Shown here in pieces: positions 36,313 to 44,917 of a DNA stretch of 64,000 nucleotides; positions within the stretch are counted from its first letter, which is position 1; every line of letters begins with the position of its first letter. The position numbers and the translations under genes are program-made. The stretch lies in the NCBI RefSeq assembly GCF_000720765.1, contig NZ_JODC01000008.1, positions 558,001 through 622,000 of the forward strand. Direction: 5' to 3'. The notes beneath the pieces are model-generated. The model was given only the letters and a program-made list of their open reading frames with translations, was not told the origin of the DNA and ran no database searches. Source of the DNA: Streptomyces sp. NRRL S-646 (GTDB lineage Bacteria > Actinomycetota > Actinomycetes > Streptomycetales > Streptomycetaceae).

Positions 36313-36638
36313 CACGCCTCGGCGAGGGCCTCTACTCGGCCGGTCCGTTCGGGCAGGTTGGTACAGCGGGCCCAGCATCAGCACCGCGTCGTAGGCGGCG
36401 TTGGGGCGGGCAGTTCACGGGCGTCCCGAGGCGGGCGGTGACTCCGGGGATTCGGGCGGAGCCACTCCGCGTGCACCCCGCTGCCGCCGCCGACGTCGAG
36501 CACGCGCGCCGCGGGCAGCAGCCGCCGCAGCACGTCCTGCGTACGCCAGAACTCCAGCCGCCCGGCCGCGGCTCCGCCCTTCCTGAGCCGGGCGTCCTCC
36601 TTGCCCTGGGCGTAGTAGGCGAGGATCTCCTCGCGCAT
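36313..36638 (-). pseudogene. Decayed SAM-dependent methyltransferase
   Basis: From 36638 the frame gives MREEILAYYAQGKEDAR and the SAM-binding motif VLDVGGGSGVHAEWL, typical of class I methyltransferases. The sequence then jumps, with a deletion of roughly 40 codons, to AAYDAVLMLGPLY in another frame and then LPERTGRVEALAEA in a third. These are consecutive pieces of the same family, so the gene carries an internal deletion and frameshifts and is fused to the protease remnant. Confidence 0.7.
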
Positions 36639-36639
36639 G

Positions 36640-37001
36640 GCGGTGTGTTGCGCGTTCAGATACCGTGAATGTGCCGAGTCGTGGGCCGACTTGATGCGCG
36701 ACTGCGCCCGTCGTCGCACGTGCGCCCCGGTTCCGGCGGTCGGGGACGGCGCCCTGGGCTTCTGGGCAGGCACTGGCCGAGGTGTTCCCCGCATCCGAGC
36801 TGAGGTGCTGCAGCGACCCGGCGCGGCCGACGGCCGGCCGGTCGTCTCGTGGTGGCCGGGCTGCACGTGCCGTGTGGTGAGGGTGGCAGGCAAAGGCAAC
36901 GAGACCGTGCCCACCGCCCTGGTGGCGGGCCGATCACACGTCAACTCCGATCCTGCACTGCATGTCTACGCGAACAGCTCACGTGACCGCACGGGCCCTC
37001 T
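36640..37001. other. Gap without a recognisable gene
   Basis: Long open frames exist on the plus strand, but their codon bias and residue composition do not look like a protein gene, and no family was recognised. Given the remnants on both sides it is probably rearranged, decayed DNA. Confidence 0.4.
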
Positions 37002-37238
37002 TCACTCCGGGCCGGAATCAGCTGCGTCATCGACCGTCCGGGCCCGGCTCGGGGCTTCGCGGTGTCGGGTCTGTCGCAACGTGTACAACTCGTCGAGGTC
37101 GTACTCCGCGCGCTGTGCGGTGCCAAGACGGGTGAGCTTTCCTCGACTGGCCCATTTCCGGATGGTCGCCGACGAGACCCCCATGGCCAGGGCCGCCAGT
37201 TCGGTCGGTACGGTGCGCTTGCCTCCCCCGGTGGTCAC
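37002..37238 (-). CDS. Small helix-turn-helix protein (MerR/excisionase-like)
   Basis: A 78-residue protein with a MerR/BldC-like winged helix (ELAALAMGVSSATIRKWASR, about residues 12-31, then KLTRLGTAQRAEYDLDELYT). Small proteins of this type are common in actinobacterial prophages and integrative elements and also as single-copy regulators. The GTG at 37238 is the likely start. No integrase or att site was seen beside it, so it may be another relic of a mobile element. Confidence 0.7.
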   Translation of the reverse strand: MTTGGGKRTVPTELAALAMGVSSATIRKWASRGKLTRLGTAQRAEYDLDELYTLRQTRHREAPSRARTVDDAADSGPE

Positions 37239-37319
37239 GGCCGGATCCCGGCAGATTGCCGCGGACCGGCGAGCAGCAGCCAGTCGTGTGGCCGGCCGGC
37301 GCGGACCTCCCGGGAATGG

Positions 37320-38120
37320 GTGGAGGAGAACGCCGACGCCTTCCGGGCCGAGGGCACGAAGGCCCCCGCGGGCGCCGCGGGCGATGACGCCCTGGCCCTG
37401 CTGTGGGAGTGGGTCTACGACCCACTCACCGCGGAGATTCTGGCGAGCCTGCCGATCGGGCGGAACTGGCGCTGCCTGGACGTGGGGGCAGGGTCGGGCT
37501 CCATGTCGTACTGGCTGGCCGCACAGGCCGACCAGGGCTCGGTGATCGCCCTCGACACCGACATCCGTCGGTTGGACGCGCGGCGCGCGCCGAACCTGAC
37601 GGTAGTGCGCCAGGACGTCGCGGAGGCCGAGTTCGAGCCGGACTCGACCGACCTCATCCTGGCCCGGGCCGTGTTCGAGCACCTGCCCAAGGCCGAGGAG
37701 ACGTTCGAGCGGGTGGTGCGCTGGCTGGCGCCGGGCGGCTGGATCCTGCTGGAGGACTTCTACTTCCTGCCCAGCGAGCACGCCGTCAGCCCTGCCGCAC
37801 GGGCGTTGATCGGCGCGTACTTCGCCGGCTGGAAGGCCGTGGGCGCGGACATGCACTGGGGCCGCAGGCTGCCGTCGACGTTCGCCAGGGCGGGACTGAC
37901 CTCGGTCGAGATGCGGGTGGCCCCGTTGGGTCCGGGACAGGACGAACTGGACAGCGAACTGATCCGGTTGAGGATGAAGCTCCAGGGCCCCTCGATGATC
38001 GAGCAGGGAGTGGTGAGCGCCGAGAACCTCGAGGCGTTCGTGGCGGGCCTCGACGACCCGCGCGACCGTGACGTCACCATGCTGCGGTTCTGCGTCTGGG
38101 GTCAGAAGCCCGAGCGGTGA
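37320..38120 (+). CDS. Class I SAM-dependent methyltransferase
   Basis: A 266-residue methyltransferase with motif I C-L-D-V-G-A-G-S-G-S (about residues 45-54), the acidic strand VIALDTDIRRLD, and the post-I motif ILARAVFEHLPKAEE. It is complete through the C-terminus. The N-terminus is uncertain: GTG 37320 has no good ribosome binding site, and the open frame continues upstream into unlike sequence. The true start may have been lost in the rearrangements to its left. The substrate is unknown. Confidence 0.82.
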   Translation: MEENADAFRAEGTKAPAGAAGDDALALLWEWVYDPLTAEILASLPIGRNWRCLDVGAGSGSMSYWLAAQADQGSVIALDTDIRRLDARRAPNLTVVRQDVAEAEFEPDSTDLILARAVFEHLPKAEETFERVVRWLAPGGWILLEDFYFLPSEHAVSPAARALIGAYFAGWKAVGADMHWGRRLPSTFARAGLTSVEMRVAPLGPGQDELDSELIRLRMKLQGPSMIEQGVVSAENLEAFVAGLDDPRDRDVTMLRFCVWGQKPER

Positions 38121-38339
38121 ATGTCCGGGGCGGGGCCGGGAGCCCGAGCGGTGCGGCACACCGGCGCTGGGCGAGTTGACGTCGACCGGGCCCCACGTCT
38201 CCCGCCCGCCTTCCTTCGCCCGGTGTCCTGTTTCCGTCGGCGCGCGGCTTCCCCCGTAGGACAGTCGGTGCACCGACCGCCGACTGGGGCACGGCGAGTC
38301 CGTCCCCGCCCACCGCACACGTATGAGGAGAGTGCCGAC

Positions 38340-39314
38340 TTGCTCGTCGTCCAGGTAAACCGATTCGGGCCCCCCGAGGTTCTGACGCCACCGCAGGCGC
38401 CCGACCCCGTGGCCGGTGAGGGACAGACGGTGATCGACGTCACGGTCGCCGACATCCTCTTCATCGAGACCCAGGTCAGGAACGGCTGGGGCCGGGAGTT
38501 CTTCTCGGTGGAGCCGCCCTACGTACCGGGCGACGGCGTGGCCGGGCACGTGCGTGCGGTCGGCCCGGGTGTCGACCCCGTGTGGGTGGGCCGACGGGTG
38601 GCCGCCCACGCCGGTGGTTACGGAGGCTATGCCGAGCAGGTCGTCGTACCGGTCGAGGCTCTGATCCCCGTCCCGGACGGGCTGGAGCTGCCGCAGGCCG
38701 CCGCGCTCCTCAACGACGGCACGACCGCGCTGACGGTTTTCGAGGCCGCCGAGGTCACCAAGGACGACCAGGTCCTGATCACGGCGGCGGCCGGAGGGCT
38801 CGGCAGCCTGCTGGTCCAGTTGTCGCACGTGGCCGGCGCCCGCACCATCGCCGCGGCGCGCGGCGAGCGCAAACTGGCCACTGCCCACGAGCGCGGTGCC
38901 GATGTCCTCGCCGACTACTCCGACCCCGACTGGACCACACGGGTGCGGGAGGCGACAGGCGGCCGGGGCGTCGATGTCGTCTTCGACGGCGTGGGCGGGG
39001 CGGTCGGCCGAGCCGCCTTCGAACTCACGGCGCCGGGCGCCCGGTTCTCCGTGCACGGCGCGCCCAGCGGTTCTTTCACCGATGTCGACACGCGGGCCGC
39101 ACAGGAGCGGGGTGTGCGGCTACGCGGCATCCAGGATGTGCAACGTTCCGCCGAGGACCGGCGGCGGCTGGCGACGCAGGCTGTCGAAGCGGCGGCCCGC
39201 GGCGAGTTGCGGCCACTCATCGGACAGACCTTCCCACTGGCACAGGCCGCCGCGGCGCACCGGGCACTGGAGGCCCGAGAGGTGATCGGTAAGGCCCTGC
39301 TCCTGCTGCCCTGA
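38340..39314 (+). CDS. Quinone oxidoreductase / zinc-type alcohol dehydrogenase family protein
   Basis: A 324-residue medium-chain dehydrogenase/reductase. It has a GroES-like N-terminal domain and a Rossmann domain with A-A-A-G-G-L-G-S (about residues 143-150), matching NADPH:quinone reductases without structural zinc. A TTG start at 38340 is chosen because GAGGAG lies about 10 bases upstream and homologs begin at the equivalent LVVQVNRFG. It is intact, between the methyltransferase and a LacI remnant. Confidence 0.88.
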   Translation: MLVVQVNRFGPPEVLTPPQAPDPVAGEGQTVIDVTVADILFIETQVRNGWGREFFSVEPPYVPGDGVAGHVRAVGPGVDPVWVGRRVAAHAGGYGGYAEQVVVPVEALIPVPDGLELPQAAALLNDGTTALTVFEAAEVTKDDQVLITAAAGGLGSLLVQLSHVAGARTIAAARGERKLATAHERGADVLADYSDPDWTTRVREATGGRGVDVVFDGVGGAVGRAAFELTAPGARFSVHGAPSGSFTDVDTRAAQERGVRLRGIQDVQRSAEDRRRLATQAVEAAARGELRPLIGQTFPLAQAAAAHRALEAREVIGKALLLLP

Positions 39315-39365
39315 CCCACCCGACGGCCAGGTACACCGACGACTTCACCCGTCACGGCTCGTCTC

Positions 39366-39950
39366 ATGGGCGGGCGGCGCGCCCGCGTGGACTTCGTGCA
39401 CAGCGCCGAGGACAAGGGTGTACGGCAGGCGATGGACCACCTCGTCGAGCTGCGCCACTGCCGGATCGTGCACATCGACGGCGGCCGCGGCCCGGGCTCC
39501 GCCGACCGCCGGCGCTCCTACCGGGCGGCAATGCGCAGCCATGGGCTGGAGGCCGAAGTGCGGGTGATTCCCGGCGAGCACACCGAGCAGTCCGGTATCG
39601 AGACCGGACGGCTGCTGGTGGCGGAGTGCGATCAGGGTCCGCTCCTGTCGACGGCCGTTCTCGCGGGCAACGACCGTTGTGCGTGGGGCCTGTTGATGGC
39701 CCTGACCCGGGCGGGCCCCGAGACTCCCCGCGACGTGTCCGTCGTTGGATACGACGACAGTCATCTCTCCCCTCTGATGCCGATCGGGCTGACCACCGTG
39801 CGCCAGGACGCGCGCCTCATGGCGGAGCACGCCGTGCGGTTCGCCGGGTAACGGCTGGAGAAGCCGGAGCTGGAACCACGGGAGGCGGTCCTGGAACCCA
39901 AGCTGGTGGTGCGGGGTACCAGCGGACCGGCCCCGGAACCGCCGGCCTGA
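39366..39950 (+). pseudogene. C-terminal remnant of a LacI-type regulator
   Basis: The frame from 39366 encodes only the C-terminal lobe of a LacI-type regulator (VRQAMDHLVELRHCRIVHID, later VSVVGYDDSHLSPL and LTTVRQD). The DNA-binding domain and N-lobe are missing. A TAA at 39849-39851 interrupts it, and the normal ending (RLEKPELEPREAVLEPKLVV) continues in frame to a TGA at 39948-39950. A GAA to TAA change explains the stop. Confidence 0.75.
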
Positions 39951-40162
39951 GAGAGGCGGAGGCACTGCCCGTACGACCACGCCTGCACCGTTGGCTCCAT
40001 GTGCTCACCCGGACCGATATGACGCTGACTCCGCTGGTGGAGGTGTTCCACGGACTCCTGCGCGATGTGGCGCGGGAACGGTCGGCTGCCTGGGGCGAGG
40101 CCGGACAGTGGACTCCGTAGCCGCTTGAGCTTGAATCCTCAAACACATTCGTTCAGACTACC

Positions 40163-40178
40163 GTTTGTTGATTCAAAC
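40163..40178. promoter_or_regulatory. Palindrome upstream of the DUF6069-like gene
   Basis: GTTTG-TTGATT-CAAAC is an A/T-rich inverted repeat about 45 bases before the ATG at 40222. A further TCAAACA copy lies at about 40138. It is a candidate operator; no adjacent regulator gene was identified. Confidence 0.35.
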
Positions 40179-40221
40179 ACTTCTCGCGGAGCCCCTCCGC
40201 CGTCCCCTCCTCGGAGTTGCC

Positions 40222-40635
40222 ATGTCTGTTGCCTCTGACGAAGTCGTCGTCCGCCGTGGTCCGCTCGTAGTGGCGGGAGGTGTGCTCGCCGCGATCGTCG
40301 TGGCCTCCGCGGCGGACGCGCTCCTTGCGCTCCTCGCCTCGGCCGCGGGCGCGCCTGACGACTTCAAGCCGCTGAAGGCGTCCTCGTACATATTCCTGAC
40401 GGCGGTCGGCGTCGTGGCCGGCGCGGTCGGCTGGGCCGTTGTGCGCAGGGTGTCGAAGGATCCCCGGGCGCTGGTGCGGTGGCTGGTGCCGACGCTCGTC
40501 GTCGTGTCCTTCGTTCCCGACTTCCTGCTCTTCGGCGCCGGCGGCGCGACCGGCGTCGGGGCGCTGCTGCTGATGCATGTCGTGGTTGCGACGGCCGCGG
40601 TCCTCGCCTACCGCAAGGTCATGCCCCTGTCGTAG
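40222..40635 (+). CDS. Small integral membrane protein (DUF6069-like)
   Basis: A 137-residue protein with four predicted membrane helices (about residues 15-37, 53-75, 88-107 and 113-131). The pattern, with VGVVAGAVGWAVVRR in the second helix and FVPDFLLFG in the third, matches a small actinobacterial membrane family annotated DUF6069. ATG 40222 follows GGAG. Its function is unknown. Confidence 0.8.
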   Translation: MSVASDEVVVRRGPLVVAGGVLAAIVVASAADALLALLASAAGAPDDFKPLKASSYIFLTAVGVVAGAVGWAVVRRVSKDPRALVRWLVPTLVVVSFVPDFLLFGAGGATGVGALLLMHVVVATAAVLAYRKVMPLS

Positions 40636-40703
40636 GAACGCGCCGGAAAACGTGGCGCGGGCAGGGACTCACCATCCCTGCCCGCAGCGCACGGACGCGT
40701 GGC

Positions 40704-41357
40704 TCAGGTCTTCACCGGCGCGTCCGTTCGAGCCGCGATGTCGTCCACGCTCACACCCGGCGCGCATTCCACCAGGAGCAGGCCGTCGGGCGTGATGTCG
40801 AGGACGCCGAGGTCGGTGATGACGCGGTGCACGCAGCGCTCTCCGGTCAGTGGCAGCGTGCACTCCTCGACCAGCTTCGGGGTGCCGTCCTTGGCGGTGT
40901 GGTCCATCAGCACGATGACGCGTCGGGCGCCGTGGACGAGGTCCATGGCGCCGCCCATGCCCTTGACCATGGTGCCGGGGATCATCCAGTTGGCCAGGTC
41001 GCCGCCGGCGGAGACCTGCATGGCGCCGAGGACGGCCGTGTCGATGTGACCGCCGCGGATCATGCCGAAGGAGAGCGCGGAGTCGAAGAAGGACGCGCCG
41101 GGCAGGACGGTGACGGTCTCCTTGCCCGCGTTGATCAGATCCGGGTCGACCTCGTCCTCGTACGGATACGGGCCGGTGCCGAGGATGCCGTTCTCGGAGT
41201 GCAGGACGACGTGTACGCCGGGCGGGAGGTGGCCGGGGATGCGGGTGGGCAGGCCGATGCCGAGGTTGACGTAGGAGCCGTCGGTGAGTTCGGCGGCGGC
41301 GCGGGCGGCCATCTGGTCGCGGGTCCAGCCCAGTCGGATGGGGATGGCGGTGCTCAT
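40704..41357 (-). CDS. CoA-transferase subunit B (3-oxoacid/3-oxoadipate type)
   Basis: A 217-residue beta subunit of a family I CoA-transferase. The catalytic glutamate is E55 in H-S-E-N-G, preceded by the NLGIGLPT loop. It moves CoA from a donor such as succinyl-CoA to a 3-oxoacid. It overlaps the alpha-subunit stop by 4 bases. It is the last gene of the aromatic catabolic operon, as expected for the enzyme that activates the final ring-cleavage product. Confidence 0.95.
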   Translation of the reverse strand: MSTAIPIRLGWTRDQMAARAAAELTDGSYVNLGIGLPTRIPGHLPPGVHVVLHSENGILGTGPYPYEDEVDPDLINAGKETVTVLPGASFFDSALSFGMIRGGHIDTAVLGAMQVSAGGDLANWMIPGTMVKGMGGAMDLVHGARRVIVLMDHTAKDGTPKLVEECTLPLTGERCVHRVITDLGVLDITPDGLLLVECAPGVSVDDIAARTDAPVKT

Positions 41358-42109
41358 GCGCGTACGGTCCTCTTCTCGATCTGCTTGGCGATGGCCTGGG
41401 CGGCCGTCAGCTCCACCACCCGCTGCACGAAGATGCCCGGCAGATGCACCTCGTCCGGGTTCAACTCGCCCGGTTCCACGAGCTGTTCGACTTCGGCGAC
41501 CGTGATGCGGCCGGCCATCGCCGCGAGCGGGTTGAAGTTGCCGGCCGCCTTGCGGAAGACCAGGTTTCCGTGGGTGTCTCCGCGCCAGGCCCGTACGAGT
41601 GCGAAGTCGGTGGTGATGGCGTGTTCCAGGACATACGTCCGGCCGGCGAAGTCCCGGGTCTCCTTGGCCGGGGAGGCCACGGCCACCGCGCCGTCGGATG
41701 CGTAGCGCCAGGGGAGGCCGCCCACGGCGACCTGAGTGCCCACCCCCGCGGGCGTGTAGAAGGCGGGGATGCCCGCACCTCCGGCGCGCAGCCGCTCGGC
41801 CAGCGTGCCCTGCGGGACCAGTTCCACCTCCAGTTCGCCCGACAGGTACTGGCGGGCGAACTCCTTGTTCTCGCCGACGTAGGACCCCGTCACGCGGGCG
41901 ATCCGGCCGTCGGCCAGCAGGACGCCCAGTCCCCGTCCGTCCACGCCGCAGTTGTTCGACACGACCCGCAGGCCTGTGGCGCCCTGGGAGTGGAGGGCCT
42001 GGATGAGCACGTCGGGAATGCCGTTGAGGCCGAAGCCGCCGACGGCCAGCGACGCACCGTCGGGGATGTCGGCGACCGCCTCCGCGGCGCTCGCGCAGAC
42101 CTTGTCCAT
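41354..42109 (-). CDS. CoA-transferase subunit A (3-oxoacid/3-oxoadipate type)
   Basis: A 251-residue alpha subunit with the CoA-binding G-G-F-G-L-N-G motif (about residues 24-30) and the [17 protein letters not shown] segment. The AGVGT loop and final [11 protein letters not shown] are typical of ScoA/AtoD/PcaI. It pairs with the overlapping subunit B. The start at 42109 is preceded by AGAAAGGCTC. The operon context points to a ring-cleavage product, not acetoacetate, but this is an inference. Confidence 0.95.
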   Translation of the reverse strand: MDKVCASAAEAVADIPDGASLAVGGFGLNGIPDVLIQALHSQGATGLRVVSNNCGVDGRGLGVLLADGRIARVTGSYVGENKEFARQYLSGELEVELVPQGTLAERLRAGGAGIPAFYTPAGVGTQVAVGGLPWRYASDGAVAVASPAKETRDFAGRTYVLEHAITTDFALVRAWRGDTHGNLVFRKAAGNFNPLAAMAGRITVAEVEQLVEPGELNPDEVHLPGIFVQRVVELTAAQAIAKQIEKRTVRA

Positions 42110-42143
42110 GGCCCATGAGCCTTTCTGCCGTGCGTGTGCTGGT

Positions 42144-42893
42144 TCATGCGTCGGGGCGCAGGGCGTCCGAGATCGGCATCGCGCCGCCGTGGGAGGTGAG
42201 GCCGCCGTCCACCGGGATCTCGGCTCCGGTGATGAAGGCGGAGTCGTCCGAGAGGAGGAAGGTGACGAGCGGGGTGATGTCGTCCACCGTGCCGGTGCGA
42301 CCGAGCGGGGTCAGACGGAGGTTCGCCTCCCGGAAGGCCGGAGCCGCGGAGGCGGTCATGTCCGTCTCGATGAAGCCGGGGTGGAGGGTGTTCACGCGGA
42401 TACCGCGGGGCCCCAGTTCCATGGCGGCGGTCTTGGACAGGCCGCGCAGCGCCCACTTGCTGGCCGTGTATGCGACCGGGTAGTGGGCGGTGAGCGCCGC
42501 AGACGAGCCGACGTTCACGATCGACGCCCCCGCGCGCATCAGCGGCACCAGGTGCTGGATGCCCAGGAGCGGCCCGGTGACGTTGACGGCGTGGACGCGG
42601 GCCATGTCCTCGGGGCGTACCTCGTCGATGCGGGCGCGCCAGGTGACGCCCGCGTTGTTGACCAGTCCGTGCACCTGCCCGTACGACTCCCGCAGTTCGG
42701 TGGCGAGTTCGGCCCAGTCCTGCTCGCTGGTGACGTCGAGGCGGCGACAGCCGGGCCCCTTTGTCACATCGGTGGCGATCACTCGCGCGCCCTCGCGGGT
42801 GAGTGCCTCGGCCTCCGCGGCGCCCTGGCCGCCTGCCGCGCCCGTCACCACGACGACCTTGCCGAGCAGCCGCTTCGGATGGAGGCCGCTCAC
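42144..42893 (-). CDS. Short-chain dehydrogenase/reductase of the catabolic operon
   Basis: A 249-residue SDR with T-G-A-A-G-G-Q-G at the cofactor site (about residues 18-25), NNAG, catalytic Ser in VGSSAALT and the Y-x-x-x-K pair in YTASK. GTG 42893 overlaps the stop of the FAH gene by 4 bases. A typical role in such operons is oxidation or reduction of an alcohol, keto or dihydrodiol intermediate. Confidence 0.93.
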   Translation of the reverse strand: MSGLHPKRLLGKVVVVTGAAGGQGAAEAEALTREGARVIATDVTKGPGCRRLDVTSEQDWAELATELRESYGQVHGLVNNAGVTWRARIDEVRPEDMARVHAVNVTGPLLGIQHLVPLMRAGASIVNVGSSAALTAHYPVAYTASKWALRGLSKTAAMELGPRGIRVNTLHPGFIETDMTASAAPAFREANLRLTPLGRTGTVDDITPLVTFLLSDDSAFITGAEIPVDGGLTSHGGAMPISDALRPDA

Positions 42894-43861
42894 GGCCGCT
42901 CCCGGGAGCGGCGCCGGCCGGCCGGGACGGGTCGTGGATCGGCGCCGGGCACCACGGTGTTGGAGACAGTGCCGATGCCCTCGACGGTGAGGGTGACCGT
43001 GTCGCCCGGCTTGAGCGGCGGCGGGTCCTGCCTGCCTCGTACGCCCCACAGCTCGGCGAGGCAGCCGCCGTTGCCGCAGGTACCCGAGCCCAGGACGTCA
43101 CCGGGGCGCACCCAGGTCCCGCGCGAGGCGTAGGCGACCATCTCCTCGAACGTCCAGCTCATGTTGGACAGCAGGTCCTTGCCGACCACCTCGCCGTTCA
43201 CCTCGGCGGTGAGAGCGAGCCGCAGGAACCCCTCCTCGTCGCGGTACTCGTCCAGCTCGTCGGCGGTGACCAGGTAGGGGCCCAGGGTGGTGGCCGTGTC
43301 CTTGCCCTTGCACGGGCCGAGCCCCACCCGCATCTCGGCGGACTGCAGGTCGCGGGCGGACCAGTCGTTGAACACGGTGTAGCCGACGATGTGCTCACGG
43401 GCCTGCTCGGGAGTGAGGTCGCGGCCCTCCTTGCCGATCACAGCGGCGACCTCGAGCTCGAAGTCCAGCACGCCGGATCCCGGCGGCATGGGAATGTCGT
43501 CCCCCGGGCCGTACACCGCGTACGGGTTGGTGAAGTAGAACGTGGGGGCCGCATACCACTGCTCGGGCACGCCCACGCTGCCGTCCACGGACCGCCGTAT
43601 CCCCTCCACGTGCTCCTCGAAGGTGACGAAGTCCCGCACGGTGGGCGGCTGGAGCGGCGCCAGCAGCTGTACGTCCGAGACATGGGGGCCGGCCGGCACG
43701 TCGGTCGTCGCGGAGCCCGCATCGAGCAGTTCGGGCAGACCGCCGCCCTCGGCGAGCAGCCCGGTGAGTGAGGCGACGCCGGGCAGGGGGTGGAGCGTGC
43801 CGTCCTCTTCGACGACGGCCACTTGGCGTCGGTTGCGGTACTCGTACGTGGCGAAACGCAT
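42890..43861 (-). CDS. Fumarylacetoacetate hydrolase-family protein 1
   Basis: A 323-residue FAH-fold protein. The metal-binding acidic residues lie in the LDFELEVAAVIG segment (the E-x-E pattern near residue 127) and in FNDWSARDLQ. The substrate-side region ends with GSGTCGNGGC. Unlike the second FAH protein it has a longer N-terminal domain (residues 1-70), as in true fumarylacetoacetase-like hydrolases. It likely cleaves the carbon-carbon bond of an acylpyruvate made by ring fission, or hydrates or decarboxylates it. The ATG at 43861 has a weak GGACCCTGCC upstream. Confidence 0.92.
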   Translation of the reverse strand: MRFATYEYRNRRQVAVVEEDGTLHPLPGVASLTGLLAEGGGLPELLDAGSATTDVPAGPHVSDVQLLAPLQPPTVRDFVTFEEHVEGIRRSVDGSVGVPEQWYAAPTFYFTNPYAVYGPGDDIPMPPGSGVLDFELEVAAVIGKEGRDLTPEQAREHIVGYTVFNDWSARDLQSAEMRVGLGPCKGKDTATTLGPYLVTADELDEYRDEEGFLRLALTAEVNGEVVGKDLLSNMSWTFEEMVAYASRGTWVRPGDVLGSGTCGNGGCLAELWGVRGRQDPPPLKPGDTVTLTVEGIGTVSNTVVPGADPRPVPAGRRRSRERP

Positions 43862-43965
43862 GGCAGGGTCCTGTCGGCGGGAGGGCGGGCGGAGCGGGGC
43901 CGGGGGCGCGGCGGGGAGTCAGGGCATGACAGGGCTGCCGCGCCCCCGGTGACCGGGGGTGCCGG

Positions 43966-44904
43966 TCAGACCGGCGGGGCGACGAAGACGCCGCGGTCCA
44001 CGTCGTTGAAGGACTCCTTGGCGATCAGTTCGTTCATGGGGTTCGCGGTGCCCCACTGGTCGGTGACCTCGGGCTGGGAGAAGTCGTAGACGTGCGGGTG
44101 CCAGGTGTCCTCGTCCAGGACCTCCAGCTCCGTCGTGTACTCGACGGTGTTGCCGTGCGGGTCGAGGAAGTAGGTGAAGGTGTTGTCGCCCGCCATGTGG
44201 CGGCCGGGGCCCCAGATCTTGCGGATCCCGGCCCGCATCACCCGCCCGGAGCCGCGCATGTACTCGTCCAGGCCGCGCATCTCGAAGGAGACATGGTGCA
44301 GGGCGGTGTGCGGGCCCTGAGCGATGGCCATCGAGTGGTGCTGGTTGGAGATCCGCATGAAGTGCATGACCTCGCCCATGTGCGGCGAGCTGAGCGTGTC
44401 GGAGTGGCGGAAGCCCAGGTGGCGCTCGTACCACTCCCGGGTGCGGTTCAGATCGGGGGAGTTGAGGACGACGTGCGACAGCTTGACCGGGATCGACTCC
44501 TTCTCCTCGATCCTGCGGTGCTGCCGTACCTCGACGTCGGCGGAGACCTCGATGGTGCGGCCGTCGACGTCGAAGAAGCGGAAGCCGTAGCCGCCGCCGG
44601 GGGTGTCCACCTTGCCCGGCTGCGAGATCAACTGGACGCCGTCAGCGAGGAGTTGCTCGGCGAGGGTGTCCACATCGGCCGCGCTCGCCGCGCCGTAGGA
44701 GACCAGGTCGAGGCGCTTCTCGTCGGCCTTGCGCAGCCGGATGACGTACTGCTCGGGGCTGCCCTCGGCGGCCAGGAAGGAGATGCCGGAGTCCTCGGCG
44801 ACCTTGGTCAGACCCCAGACGCCGGAGTAGAAGTCGAGCTGCTTGTCGTAGTCGGGCACGGCCAGGTCGACGTGCCGCAGGTGGGTGAGCAGGCGGTTGC
44901 TCAT
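43966..44904 (-). CDS. Two-domain extradiol ring-cleavage dioxygenase (VOC superfamily)
   Basis: A 312-residue protein with two vicinal-oxygen-chelate modules. The expected Fe(II) ligands are at H144 (LSHVVLNSPD), H204 (LHHVSFEM) and E255 (VEYTTE), spacing that matches type I extradiol dioxygenases such as BphC and catechol 2,3-dioxygenases. The ATG at 44904 follows GAGGAGAAACC. It is placed beside a flavin hydroxylase, so the likely substrate is the catechol- or polyhydroxy-type ring that enzyme makes. Confidence 0.93.
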   Translation of the reverse strand: MSNRLLTHLRHVDLAVPDYDKQLDFYSGVWGLTKVAEDSGISFLAAEGSPEQYVIRLRKADEKRLDLVSYGAASAADVDTLAEQLLADGVQLISQPGKVDTPGGGYGFRFFDVDGRTIEVSADVEVRQHRRIEEKESIPVKLSHVVLNSPDLNRTREWYERHLGFRHSDTLSSPHMGEVMHFMRISNQHHSMAIAQGPHTALHHVSFEMRGLDEYMRGSGRVMRAGIRKIWGPGRHMAGDNTFTYFLDPHGNTVEYTTELEVLDEDTWHPHVYDFSQPEVTDQWGTANPMNELIAKESFNDVDRGVFVAPPV

Positions 44905-44917
44905 GGGGGGTTTCTCC

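Noticed and set aside
36637..37545. Plus-strand 302-codon frame
   Set aside because: It spans several unrelated remnants and the antisense of the small HTH gene; no consistent domain was seen.
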